Assembly: GCA_030015575.1 (NCBI GenBank)
Contig: JASDDO010000006.1
Coordinates: forward strand, 205,287,632-205,351,631
Direction of reading: 5' to 3'
DNA: 64,000 bases
Source: Agapanthus africanus
Lineage: Eukaryota > Streptophyta > Magnoliopsida > Asparagales > Amaryllidaceae
Shown one piece after another: positions 11,965 to 24,434 of this stretch. The notes under the pieces were generated by a model. The model searched no databases. It saw only the letters and a program-made list of their open reading frames with translations, and was not told the DNA's origin. The first letter of the stretch is position 1. Every line of letters starts with the position of its first letter. Made by a program: the position numbers and the translations under genes.

Positions 11965-13320
11965 TGTAAGTACACGGTAGCGCCCCGGCCGTCTAACAGA
12001 CGCCAAATGCGGAACAAAAAATTTTTGACTGGTGCTATCGTATACTATAACCCGGATCTGCCATTAAAGATAAACTAACAAACTACAAAGTTGGTAGAAA
12101 TGTTATACCGAACGATCCGAGTCCTTCGGTCTTCAACCATCACCCCACGCTTTGTTGCGGCTGCTCTGATCTCCTGAATTTTCAGTCTTCTCGTCCAGGT
12201 ACCACCACGTCGACGGATCTTTAAACGGGCTCCCGCCTCTGAACCGAGGAAACTCGATCATCAAGTTTACTAAACGAGATGACCAAGATTGATGTAGAGA
12301 ATGAGTAGAACACTTTGTCTCGTTACATCCAAAGCTATGGATGAACGGTTAATGAAGTTTCCTTTTGGATCGGGTGAAAATGGGAAATGAGTATATTAAT
12401 TTCCATGAACCAAAACCATAACCTTTTTCCCAAAAAATCAATCATCTTTTTTTAACCAAGTTCGAGTGTGTGAAGAGAAGGGGAGGGCCGGCCATATATA
12501 GAGGAGGGGGTGAGGGTAGGAGCAAGGGAGGGTAACCATAAGCAAAGCTTATCACTACATTAATGAGATCAATGAGTCATCTAACACCTCACCCAAAACA
12601 ATTAATGCAAATGGTGACACACTAATCCTAGTCATCGACCATTAATGCAAAATGGTGACTCACAATCCTAGTCACCAAAACTAGAACCATCCACACTCAT
12701 GACTCACTCTCAAGAAAAGATAAATCCGCATTAAACCGAATGTTTAATACGGGTGATAGAAAACTGGAAACCGGCAACTTCCAAAAGTGATCCCGAAACG
12801 AATTTCAGGATAACCCCGTAACAGTATAAACATACCCGCATTTGTATTACGACCGAATACAAATGCAACTGAGACAAAAATATTATATCTACACAGTATA
12901 ATACTCGGATCCGGCTTAAACCAAAGCCTACCGGTATTATCTTCCCGAAATACGACATGTGCGTAAACGCACGTGCATTTTCCGAACCCTGCCATAAAAC
13001 CATACGGCCTCTACAACGTTTCGCCCGAACTTGGGAAACTGTCTATAGGGGACTCTAATGACTCATCAAAACAGTGGCACTGGGTATAACCACTAGCACG
13101 TCATAGGTACAAATATACGTAACGGTTTCCTATGTATTGATTGGAAGGGAAGCTGACGAGTGAACTCATCCAAAAACCCTACTGAGCCTGACAGCGACAA
13201 TATCCGTACAGTCCGGTCCGGTCATCTAAGAGTATCGCATATCGAGTCTATGGGGTGGATAAAGTCAGACCCCAAATAACGCGATAATTCGTGTCGGTAT
13301 GAAGCCCATCACCTCCTGAG
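11965..13320 (-). repeat. B1 5' LTR, part adjoining the leader
   Basis: Begins TGTAAGTACACGG on the plus strand and is interrupted after CTGAG (13316-13320) by A2. It resumes at 55612. A minus-strand TATA-like site CTATATATG lies at 12493-12501. The hairpin core CACGTGCGT is at about 12955-12980. Confidence 0.9.
12493..12501 (-). promoter_or_regulatory. B1 5' LTR TATA box candidate
   Basis: The minus strand reads CTATATATGGCCGGCC. The same box occurs in both B2 LTRs and in B3. It lies downstream (in element sense) of the hairpins, so those are probably in U3. Confidence 0.45.
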
Positions 13321-13535
13321 TGTTAGTTATATGTATGCCCTAGAGGCCATTACTATACATGAAATGTATATTGTAGTGGATGCTTGGACATATATATGGA
13401 GGACTTTCTTGCTCAACATGATAGTATGCTATCTGGTTACTCTTTACCTTAACGTGTACACTGATTGTCTCTCTGTTACATGTTGGTAAAGCCCTTAGGA
13501 TGTATACTTGACTACCTGGACTATGATGTGGATCA
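13321..13535 (+). repeat. A2 left LTR, piece 1
   Basis: Starts TGTTAGTTATATG, the family A LTR start, and stops at GATCA (13531-13535) where B2 inserted. Confidence 0.9.
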
Positions 13536-14046
13536 TGTAAGTCTACGGTAGCGCCCCGGCCGTCTACAGACGCCAAATGCGGAACAAAAAACTTTTAACT
13601 GGCGCTATCGTATACTTTAACCCGGATCTGCCATTATTGCTAAACTAACAAACTATAAAGAGTGTAGAAAGGTTATACCGAACGATCCGAGTCCTTCGTT
13701 CTTTAACCATCATCCCACGCTCCGTTGCGGCTTCTCCGATCCCGTCGATCTCCGATCTGCTCGTCCAAATGGCACCACGTCAATGAATCTTTAAACGGGC
13801 TCCCGCCTCTGACTCGAGGCAACTCGGTCGTCAAGTTTGCCAAAATAAATGACCAAGATTGATGTAGAGAATGGGTGGATGACTTTGTCTCACTTCGTCC
13901 AAATCCGTGGACGATCGGTTAATGAAGTTTCCACTCGAATCGGTTGATGGAATGAAATGAGCTGTGAAATTCCATACACCCTAAATACTATCATAATCTT
14001 TTAACAAATGAATCAAGAAAGCAAATGAGAGAGGGGAGGGGCCGGC

Positions 14047-14055
14047 CATATATAG
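14047..14055 (-). promoter_or_regulatory. B2 3' LTR TATA box candidate
   Basis: The minus strand reads CTATATATGGCCGGCC, conserved between the B LTRs. Confidence 0.45.
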
Positions 14056-14229
14056 ATGGAGGGAGGTGAGTGTAGGAGAGGGGAGAGTGACCACAAGAGA
14101 AAAGACCAACCACAAATATCCTTCATGCAAACAAAACCTCATTAATGCAAATGGTGATTCATTAACCTAGTCACCATTGCATTAATGGCTCCATTATTGC
14201 ACTAATGACTCACCATGCCAAGTCACCCT

Positions 14230-14247
14230 TTCTAGAACCTTCTAGAA
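14230..14247 (-). promoter_or_regulatory. Heat-shock element, B2 3' LTR
   Basis: TTCTAGAACCTTCTAGAA: four alternating TTC/GAA units at exact 5-bp spacing, the consensus bound by heat-shock factor trimers. In element sense it lies about 180 bp upstream of the TATA candidate. Confidence 0.75.
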
Positions 14248-15643
14248 GCATGACTCACCCTCATCCAAGAAAAGATAAATCCGTCTTTAACCGAATGTTA
14301 AAAGACGGCTGATAGAAAACAGGAAACTGGAAACTTCCAAAAGTGATCCTGAAACGACTTTCAGGATAACCCCGTAACTGTATAAATATACCCGCATTTG
14401 TATTATGACCGAATATAAATGCAACTGAGACAAAGATACTATACCTACTCAATATAATACTCGGATCCGGCTTAAACCAAAGCCGACCAGTATCATCTTC
14501 CCGAAAAATAACACGTGTGTAAACGCACGTGCATTTTCCGAACCCTGCCATAAAACCATACGGCCTCTACAACGTTTCGCCCGAACTTGGGAAACTGTCT
14601 GTGGGGGACTCTAATGACTCGTCAGTACCCTGGCAGTGGGTTTAACCACAAACCGTCAGCGGCACTAGCTATGCGTAACGGCTGCCCATGGACTGACCTC
14701 AAGGGAGGCCGATGAGCGAACTCATTCAGAAACCCTACTGAGCCTAACAGTGACAATGTATATACAGTCCGGTCAGTTCGTCTATGAGTATCGCATATCT
14801 GCCTAGGGGGCTAGAAACGTCAGACCCCCAATAGCAGTATAAGTCGTGTCGGAGTGTAGCCCAATAACACCCTGAGATACTATTGGAGTACCTACCAGTA
14901 AATCTCCTTCCATGGCCATGGACTTTGTGTAATGGCTCTCCTAGACACAGCACGACCTCGCCCCCAATACCGGGAGAGACGAAACGCCTGCCGATCCGCT
15001 CACGTGCCTCCATATGGCTCGGGACTGTACCAAAAAACTACCTGTTTGCACGACTCCTTTGAGCCGTGGTAGGGTAGAAATCAAAGCACAGTGGGAACTC
15101 ACACGAGACAAATGGCGACCTCAGGTCGATGAACTAACCTGTACACATGTCACCAGGGAACTGCTACCTGACGATATGTATAATACCAACTAGCAGATTC
15201 CCGGCGAGTCCTGTCCGGTGTACTCATAACCCAATGAGCACCTGTATACATCTTAGGTGATCCAACTGACACCAGTGGCTTGTGAGACCGGCCACCGCCC
15301 CTCGTCGGGGTCTCGACTGTACACACTAGTCTACTCCGGAGTATCGATGCCCTGTCTCGAAACTCCCACGACTAAGGACCACAATTAAGGATATGCATAT
15401 AAACCACCCAACTCTCACGTATATGATCGCCATCATACTGTTGGTAGTAATGCAAGATCCTAAGGGCTCTATCAAAGTGTAACATGTAATCAGTCACCTG
15501 AACATGTACACGACTGATAAAGGAAAACCAGATAGCATACTATCATCTCGAGTAAGACTGTCCTACCGGTATAGGTCCTCTGCAATCATTGCAATCACGT
15601 ACCTGCGATCCAATAATTGACTCTGAGGGCACTATCTCCAACA

Positions 15644-15658
15644 ATCTCCCACTTGCAC
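15644..15658 (-). other. B2 polypurine tract
   Basis: The minus strand reads GTGCAAGTGGGAGAT immediately before the 3' LTR. Confidence 0.85.
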
Positions 15659-17960
15659 TCAAGGCTAATTATTGCAATGTCGACTACTCACAGCCCGTGT
15701 GAAACCGAACATCCAAGTCCTCTACTAATCAGTTTCACAAAGCCCGTTTGTAAAACTATTGTGTTCGAGAAATAGCCTCAGTGAGTGGATCCGACTAGAT
15801 GTTTCTTTCTATGTCTCTCTAAATCTCAAGTTCGCGGAGAAAGCCATCTCCCGAATCGAGTAATACCTGTCTTAGAATATGTCTGGATATCTGATGGGAC
15901 CTAGTTCATAAATGAACTCCAAATCCAAACTTCTTAGACTGTATCGATCACTGAACTTAATCAGTATCCGGCACCATGCCACCCACAGTATCCTCTTGGA
16001 CCACCTGTCCATAATACTGTTCCTCATCAGAGGGAAAACTATAACTCTGACAATCACTCTGTCAACAATGTCACCTTTGAAGCCTGGAATGATAATCGTC
16101 TTCCGAAGGAGGCTGTCGTCATCAAATCCGTAGAACATGCACTTATGTTCTATAACTGCTTCCTTATGTTTCTCCAGGATTGGATTAGTACAAACTTATT
16201 GCATCTAGTGCAAAACCAACATTTGGTGTGGTACTTGACATCTCATGATTGACTCAATTGCCTAAGCAAGTGATCTGCCAATCATGCACAACCCTCTCCA
16301 CTTTAGTCTGTAAGACACCTTTAGAGAGGGTGACTCCATCACCTGCAGGTACACCACCATGCTAGGAGTCATCTATTCTAAAAACCATTAGAATACTGTG
16401 AAAGTACCCACATTGGGAAACTACCCAAATCCAGATCTAAAAAACCATAGATCTAGAAACCAGAATATCAAATATTATATCCATATCCTGTCTGGAGAAA
16501 CAACTGTGTGACGACCACAGTACAACTGATCGTAGTATAGGAATTTTACTTCCTACTCTGTGTGTCATCCAGATACCATGACATCACACCCTACTACCTT
16601 CTTAACAGATCCATCCCCTATTCTGATTGAAGTCAAACCCATGACTGTCACATCAAAATTAGATGATCTATCTCCGCTATAACTGCTCAAGTCTATAAAT
16701 AGATATAAGCATCTTGCCCACTATGCTTCCACTGCTCCCACTGACTATGACAACCCTGCTACCAGGTCTCATATCCTGGAACAACAGTAGTGTCAAGTCT
16801 GGGTAGATAATAACCTCCCTGTCACCGTCCTTGAGGCTACCGGAGTACCTCTCGGGTGTCTGAGGTTACCCACCATATCTGCGGAGTGGCTATTGGAATG
16901 TCAAACCTGATTGAATAAATAGGTCCCATTAAATTTTCCGTAATCGTTCATGGTTCTGGAATCACTTCCAGTTCTACCATACTCCCACTACTGTTTTCTG
17001 AAAAAGATCCATTTTACTAAAACAGTGGCGAGTCAAGAACAATATCACTATTGATCTTCCAAATGGTAGAATATCAACCCTCGTCATAGCCAGGGTCAAC
17101 CCACAAACAGCCATTACAGAAATGTGCCCTGAGTTATCCAGAGTCTGGTTTTAAGCATAAGCTGGACAACTCCCCGTACCTTAACATCTTTTAAGGTACG
17201 AACTATTCTATATCCAATATAGAAACTATGGCACTTTATTTAATTGGAACCATATTCAAAACATGCAGCTGTCTCCAGTGCATATCAACTTAATGGAAAT
17301 AGGCTAATCAGCATTACTCAACTTAGGAATCCATCCAATTATGAGTAACCTGAAAGAGAAACAAGTTTCTCAAAATCATTACTATCATCTGAATACCAAT
17401 CACAAGAATCTCCATCTTCAATCTCTTTGAAGAATCCCGATACTTGTGACACCTGGTTCTCTACTTTATTCTTATACCCACAACTTCTCAAAACTTAGAC
17501 CTTGTATTTCTACGAAACACTTGTCTAAATACTAGAGAAGTTATAAATAAACTGAACATAGTACGAGGACCTACTCCTTTGTCCTGATGGACACTGGACA
17601 ACATACAATACTCTGTATAAGTCCGCTGAGTTTAAGTAACTCAAAACCTGTGCGTCGTAGGTTAAAAACTGTACCCTGGCGATTTCCTCAAATATCACCA
17701 ATTACAACGAATTCCGATATAATGAGGATAATCACCTAATTCCCAATAACTTACTCCCATTCATCATCTGTAAAACCATACAGATATGAGAATGAAACCT
17801 GGTAAATACATACCCTTGGAGTAAGTATCCAATCGGGAAAACAGTTTTCCTTTAACAATGCACTGAAACATGAAAATGTTTCGTAGGGGTATCCTGGTAT
17901 TCTTAGCAATGCCTCTTCCATAATCCAATTCATGACTTCAACCGTATATTTTATTGCCAT
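15659..17960 (-). pseudogene. B2 pol remnant (integrase, RT, RNase H)
   Basis: Collinear with the B1 remnant. An open minus frame at 15872-16138 keeps the order of RNase H landmarks seen in D1 (a GF..D..D stretch, then V.F.L) but not its catalytic residues. RT remains lie around 16150-16950, with the catalytic region near 16360. The integrase C-terminal region lies at about 17000-17400, and a worn FTDDEW-like segment is at 17751-17800. Stops and frameshifts occur throughout, so no product is expected. Confidence 0.65.
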
Positions 17961-17989
17961 CTCTCCAAATCCCTTTATTTGTCTTTAGT

Positions 17990-18490
17990 CGTTACCTTCT
18001 GTACACCATCGTTAGGCTAAATGGTTTTCTTCCTTCCCTACCGTTCGGCACCAGCCTATGGTTTGGAAGAAGATGACTATCCAGTAAGCATAATAGGTGT
18101 ACCCTCCTAAACCAAGGAGTACTCGCATATTGAGAGAATGTGATGATAAAAGACATCTGAATAATACCTTATTCTTTTAAAGGTGAAATAGGAGTGGCGA
18201 TGAAGTACGCGGTTTTGGTCGTGAATGATATCAGTCGCAATTTACTTTGCCCTTTTTCTAATCCCTTTATTTTGTATTTACATATTACCTTCTGCACACC
18301 CTACTTAGGCTAATTGGTTTTCTTCATTCCCTACCTTTCAGCACCTGCCTATGGTTTGGAATAAGACTATCCAATAAGCGTAATAGGTGTACTCTCCTAA
18401 ACCAAGGAGCCCTCGCAAGCTGAGAGTAGGTGATAATAAAATACAACTGAATAAACCTATTCTATTTCTCCTGAACCTGGACCCATCCTC
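17990..18490 (-). repeat. Direct duplication in the gag/protease position of B2
   Basis: Two imperfect copies about 293 bp apart ('ttaccttctg' near 17992 and 18285), collinear with the duplication in B1. No protein is recognised here. Confidence 0.55.
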
Positions 18491-18599
18491 GAAGAAGTCC
18501 CTTCGAGTTCGTATATAACCATACGATGGATCTATCCAATGGAAGTGGATGTCCGTAGTAATACCGGTGTTCTGAGAAATGCAAAGGGTAAAAGAAGGA

Positions 18600-20984
18600 G
18601 TGGCAATGACTTATGCAACATAGACAATCCAAAAGCCAGTATTTTAAGAAGGTTCGGTCAACTTGGTCACTGAGTCATAGTCTAGGGTCGGTCAAAGGTC
18701 GCTGCCAAAGAGAGAGAGAAAAGAAACACTCTGCGTGCACTCTAACCTAGATCAGAATGGTTATCACTTTATCTAATCCGGAAACCTCCCACTGTCCTGT
18801 CAAATTCTCCTCCAAACCAGAAAGAAGAATCAATCGGGATCACCCGAAGAGTAAACCAACTCATCAGTAGGAATCGGGATCCAACTCTCATCGAATGATA
18901 ATGTGATGGGAATGCATCCACGTTACTCATACTCCAGAAGGTATGCGCATACTTGGCAAGTTTCAGTTTCTTTAGAAGCTCCCGATATAATTTTTGCCCC
19001 ATGCTCTTATAACCTTGGCTTTGGTCAAAATGTCATAAGTCACATGCCAAGTTCTACCCGTCACTATCTTGTCAATTTGAACCCACCCGCACATGCTCCT
19101 GACTTTGGCCAATCGGCAGAACGAATGTCCCAAACTAACTCATCTATCTATGTAACAAATGAATACCCGGCAGCTACCAAACACTATGCCTTAACTTTGG
19201 CTAAAATGCATAGCTTGAATACTACTGAATACCCAAAAGAAGTGACAGAGGGCTACGGCTGGTTTTTGGCGAAAAACCTTTAACGTAACGAACTTGATAT
19301 CGCTGAAGGAACCTGATAGCTTTTTAAAATATAGTGGCGAAAACCTTTTGCTAAAGAGGTCACTCCCGGTAAAGGGATCTCGGCTCTTTCCTCGTGGAAT
19401 GAGGTGCAGGATATTCCACTGAATACCGCTATGCAAAGCAACTTGTAATCGACAATAGTGAAGTTATTACCCTGATGCAAACTTCTGCCCAAGGGGTCAG
19501 TCCCGGTGAAGGGATATCGGCCCTTGCCCCGTCGAATGAGGTGCAGGATATTCCACTGAATACCGCTATGCATAACAAAAGGAAACGTCTTTGCAATAAC
19601 ACCTTTTAAATTTGTCCCAACAACTGTAAACAGATTTGCTTTACTTTGCATTGATCAGAATCAACGCAATCCCATCAATCGATCACACCAGAAAAGAACG
19701 AAAATAAAATGTACGTATATGCCATCCGCATTCGTCACTGGGTCCCGTCATCACCCGTTAGGTTACTTAACTAACGACAGAGCGGGGACTGGACTAGCGC
19801 GGGTGTAAAACATATACAACATCTAATAGTATATAAATCAATATACAATAATCGCTCCAGGCGTGATAATATGCAACATTATAGAAAAGTAATAAGTATC
19901 ACAGAACAATACAGACAATCTGGGATCCCCGGGTTTCACAGAGCCGCTGCTGAAACCCGACGTTCCCCTGTCGTGTGGATAGCCTGTGCAATGAAACCTA
20001 GACCCCTACGCGTGCGGCAAGTTACCCGCCAAAACCTGAAGCGAGACAGCCCCCTACAGCATAGTGAATGGACCACCCAGCACTTCACAGAATCCGGTAA
20101 TCTTGGGCACCCCTCCTTGGGTCAACCTGTACCCCTTACGAGTGCGGCGAATAGTCTGCCAATTCTAGAGTGGGGCCCCTCTGCCTCTCAAAGCCATGAG
20201 ATGCGGACCCGTTACCCCCAGAACTCGGCTATCCATGCATTCCGTCACGGGGTAAAACCTAGTACAGTAATGAAAAATAGTATAACAGGTACATCGACCA
20301 CAACCTGGTCGTGCCCCAAAAGAATATTATACAACAGGCAGTGACGGCAGTCCACAAGTTGGACGCTCGCCCCGCAATATCAAATGTACAAATAAACTCA
20401 AACTGCACTACCATTGCACACTGCTATCCACCACGACAAATCCGCAACATCACATCACAACACAGAACATCAACGCGAATGTCACGTTCGCATACCCGTC
20501 TAAAAGAACTATAGCAATCAGACGCGGTTTACCGATCAAATGACATTCCCGGTCGGAGATATAATATAAGCACCGCAAACTAACATGTTTAAATTTCGAT
20601 CGACTAAATATCTTGAAGTGGGCCCCAACGAACATCTGTTGAACCGTAACAAAATTTGGGCCCAAAAGATATGTACCCAAAACCCTAATTTCCAGAGAAG
20701 AATACACTGTGCAAGTTTGGGGGCATGATCACTCAGAACGGCCGCGGATGCGCGGCCAAACCATTGGTTTGGCCGCGATTCCGCGGCTGTCTTGTCGATT
20801 CATGTGCCCAAATTTGTACGGTGTTCTTATAAAACTCTGCACAGTTTTCTGAGATATGTAGAATAATTTTAGGACATCATTTAAAATCTACAGAAACTGT
20901 GAAATTGAAAAAATGCGGTTTTTGATTTCCGGTTCGATCGAAGTTTTAAACACGTTAGCACAAATTAGTATAGCAAAATGGTGA
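18600..20984 (-). other. B2 5' leader
   Basis: Collinear with the B1 leader: GC palindromes (20740-20757, 20771-20787) linked by a perfect stem GGCCAAACC/GGTTTGGCC (20754-20774); two CCGGGAGTGAC-type blocks (about 19353-19420 and 19492-19550); and the three-stem-loop region (about 19004-19215), where some stems have lost pairs. No gene is seen. Confidence 0.7.
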
Positions 20985-20997
20985 GGCTCTGATACCA
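20985..20997 (-). other. B2 primer-binding site (initiator Met tRNA)
   Basis: The minus strand reads TGGTATCAGAGCC, one base from the 5' LTR end. Confidence 0.92.
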
Positions 20998-20998
20998 C

Positions 20999-23106
20999 TG
21001 TAAGTCTACGGTAGCGCCCCGGCCGTCTACAGACGCCAAATGCGGAACAAAAAACTTTTAACTGGCGCTATCGTATACTTTAACCCGGATCTGCCATTAT
21101 TGCTAAACTAACAAACTGTAAAGAGTGTAGAAAGGTTATACCGAACGATCCGAGTCCTTCGTTCTTTAACCATCATCCTACGCTCCGTTGCGGCTTCTCC
21201 GATCTCGTCGATCTCCGATCTGCTCGTCCAAATGGCACCACTTCAACGATTCTTTAAACGGACTCCCGCCTCTGACTCGAGGCAACTCGGTCGTCAAGTT
21301 TGCTAAAAGAGACGACCAAGATTGATGTAGAGAATGAGTAGATGACTTTGTCTCACTTCGTCCAAATCCGTGGACGATCGGTTAATGAAGTTGCCAATCG
21401 AATCGGGTGATGGAATGAAATGAGCTGTGAAATTCCATGCACCACAAATACTATCATAATCTTTTAACAAATGAATCAAGAAAGCAAATGAGAGAGGGGA
21501 GGGTCCGACCATATATAGATAGAGGGAGGTGAGTGTAGGAGAGGGAAGAGTGACCACAAGAGAAAAGATCAACCACAAATATCCTTCATGCAAACAAAAC
21601 CTCATTAATGCAAATGGTGATTCATTAACCTAGTCACCATTGCATTAATGGCTCCATTATTGCACTAATGACTCACCATGCCAAGTCACCCTTTCTAGAA
21701 CCTTCTAGAAGCATGACTCACCCTCATCCAAGAAAAGATAAATCCGTCTTTAACCGAATGTTAAAAGACGGCTGATAGAAAACAGGAAACTGGCAACTTC
21801 CAAAAGTGATCCTGAAACGACTTTCAGGATAGCCCCGTAACTGTATAAATATACCCGCATTTGTATTACGACCAAATATAAATGCAACTGAGACAAAGAT
21901 ATTATACCTACTCAATATAATACTCGGATCCGGATTAAACCAAAGCAGACCAGTATCATCTGCCCGAAAAATAACACGTGCGTAAACGCACGTGCATTTT
22001 CCGAACCCTGCCATAAAACCATACGGCCTCTACAACGTTTCGCCCGAACTTGGGAAACTGTCTGTGGGGGACTCTAATGACTCGTCAGTACCCTGGCAGT
22101 GGGTTTAACCACAAACCGTCAGCGGCACTAGATATGCGTAACGGCTGCCCATGGACTGACCTCAAGGGAGGCCAATGAGCGAACTCATCCGGAAACCCTA
22201 CTGAGCCTAACAGTGACAATGTATATACAGTCCGGTCAGTTCGTCTATGAGTATCGCATATCTGCCTAGGGGACTAGAAACGTCAGACCCCCAATAGCAG
22301 TATAAGTCGTGTCGGAGTATAGCCCAATAACACCCTGAGATACTACTGGAGTACCTACCAGTAAATCTCCTGCCATGGCCATGGACTTTGTGTAATGGCT
22401 CTCCTAGACACAGCACGACCTCGCCCCCAATACCGGGAGAGACGAAACCCCTGCCGATCCGCTCACGTGCCTCCATATGGCTCGGGACTGTACCCAAAAA
22501 CTACCTGTTTGCACGACTCCTTTGAGCCATGGTAAGGTAGAAATCAAAGCACAGTGGGAACTCACACGAGACAAATGACGACCTCAGGTCGATGAACTAA
22601 CCTGTACACATGTCACCAGGGAACTGCTACCTGACGATATGTATAATACCAACTAGCAGATTCCCGGCGAGTCCTGTCCGGTGTACTCATAACCCAATGA
22701 GCACATGTATACATCTTAGGTGATCCAACTCACACCAGTGGCTTGTGAGACCGGCCACCGCCCCTCGTCGGGGTCTGGACTGTACACACTAGTCTACTCC
22801 GGAGTATCGATGCCCTGTTTCGAAACTCCCACGACTAGGGACCATAATTAAGGATATGAATATAAACCACCCAACTCTCACGTATATGATCGCCATCATA
22901 CTGTTGGTAGTAAAGCAAGATCCTAAGGGCTCTATCATAGTGTAACATGTAATCAGTCACCTGAACATGTACACGACTGATAAAGGCAAACCAGATAGCA
23001 TACTATCATCTCGAGTAAGACTGTCCTACCGGTATAGGTCCTCCACAATCATTGCAATCACGTACCTGCGATCCAATAATTGACTCTGAGGGCACTATTT
23101 CCAACA
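20999..23106 (-). repeat. B2 5' LTR (2108 bp)
   Basis: The partner of 13536-15643. TATA candidate at 21510-21518, heat-shock element at 21693-21710, hairpin trio at about 21930-22027. Confidence 0.95.
21693..21710 (-). promoter_or_regulatory. Heat-shock element, B2 5' LTR
   Basis: Same four-unit TTC/GAA array as in the other LTR. Because this is the 5' LTR, it would act on the element's own promoter. Confidence 0.75.
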
Positions 23107-23971
23107 GATCATACTAGTGGGGACATGGTAGTCCATATGTACATCCTTCAAGCTCCCTAGTCGTGGGTGTATCGAGATGGGGCATCGATATACCAGAGTA
23201 GACTAGCGTATACCTTCTCGACCCATGTAGATGGGCGATGGATGATCCCATATCCATTGGTGTTTGATATCAGAGATGTTATACAGGTGCTCGGTGGACA
23301 CTGGGTACACTGGACGGACTTGCCGAAAACTCCCAGATGGTATTATACCTTACGTCAGATGGCAGTTCTCTGGTGATACTGGTACAGGTTAGTCTGTAGA
23401 CCCGAGATTGTCATAGAGTCTTGTGTGATTCCCACTGTGCTTTGATTTCCACCTTACCACGTCCAAGAGGGCGTGCAAAACGGTGGTTTTTGGGTACAGT
23501 CCCGAGTCACATGGAGGCAATGAGCGATAGGAGGGGTTTCGTCTCTCCCGGTATTGGGGGTTGATATTGCGCTATGCTCGATTGGCCATAACATGGAAGT
23601 CCCTGGCCAGGGCTAGTTTAGAGATTTACTGGTATGTGTTACCAGTAGTTTCTCGATCAGTTATGAGCCTCATATCGGCATGACTTATCAGTTATTGGGG
23701 TCTGAAGTTTACCACACCTAGACTTGATATGCGACATATCAGACGAGGAGACCGGACTGTACGGTAGTGTCACTGTCAGGCTTTTTGTAGGAGTTGGAGC
23801 GGGCTTGCTTGCTGAACTTCTGATCGCTCAATACCCGGGTAGCCGTTACGTCCAGCTAGTACCGCTGACGGCTTGTGGGTACTTGATATGATCATCACCT
23901 ACTGCCGGCGTATTGACGAGTCTTTAGAGTCCTACATAGAGGTTTTACTGGCTCAGGCAAAACGAAATAGG

Positions 23972-24322
23972 AGCATATGTGTGATATGTGCGGGACCAAG
24001 AATAATGCGAGTATGCGATACCGTATTTTATTCTCGCGATGTTTGTATCGATCGGTTATATGCGATATAATCAGGTTATCGAATCAAGGGTTGATTCGAT
24101 AAGTCGATACATTGGATGTTAGTCGGTTATATGTGATATAACCGGATTATTAAGTCAAGTGTTGATTTAATAATTTAGTGTATAATTGTATATGTGATAT
24201 ACTAATTTACATTAACTAACATTGGTTCACTTAAGCATTTGTTTTTCTCACTTGTGCACAACTTAATATATATGTGATATATATTCATTTGTGTTCATTT
24301 TGTATCATGGTTGTTGATACAA
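23972..24322 (+). repeat. Family A LTR hairpin array, A2 left copy
   Basis: At least eight inverted repeats in 350 bp, mostly with a three-base G-rich centre: 24011-24021 (GTAT-GCG-ATAC), 24056-24070 (TTATAT-GCG-ATATAA), 24076-24102 (12-bp perfect arms, GGG centre), 24124-24144 (9-bp perfect arms, GTG), 24146-24174 (13-bp arms, one G-T pair, GTG), 24188-24202 (GTATAT-GTG-ATATAC), 24265-24285 (9-bp perfect arms, GTG), 24300-24322 (TTGTATCA...TGATACAA). Arrays sit at the same place in the other family A LTRs (about 25805-26150, 36234-36585, 54484-54830, 57212-57570, 59872-60215). Confidence 0.8.
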
Positions 24323-24421
24323 CTTACATGGGTGTATAAGACTTATACCATACTAATTATAGTGTTAGGTTTTTATATCTAAAGTAATTCTAAAATTAGT
24401 GGATAATGAGCTCACATGCAT

Positions 24422-24434
24422 GAAGCTTCATGAA
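24422..24434 (+). promoter_or_regulatory. Heat-shock element, A2 left LTR
   Basis: GAAGCTTCATGAA: three alternating units at exact 5-bp spacing, followed by GCTT. The right LTR has the same at 54933-54945. Confidence 0.65.

Larger units (their letters stand above)
13536..15643 (-). repeat. B2 3' LTR (2108 bp)
   Basis: TGTAAGTC...TCCAACA on the plus strand. Contains a TATA candidate (14047-14055), a four-unit heat-shock element (14230-14247), TGACTCA motifs (14206-14212, 14251-14257) and the hairpin trio (about 14464-14560). Confidence 0.95.
13536..23106 (-). mobile_element. B2: family B copia-like retrotransposon, structurally complete
   Basis: A 9571-bp minus-strand element with two LTRs of exactly 2108 bp (13536-15643 and 20999-23106), TSD GATCA at 13531-13535 and 23107-23111, primer site and polypurine tract. 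By eye the first 240 bp of the LTRs differ at about three sites, fewer than in D1 or A1, so it looks like one of the younger insertions. The interior is gag-less with eroded pol, as in B1, so it was probably mobilised in trans. Confidence 0.95.
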
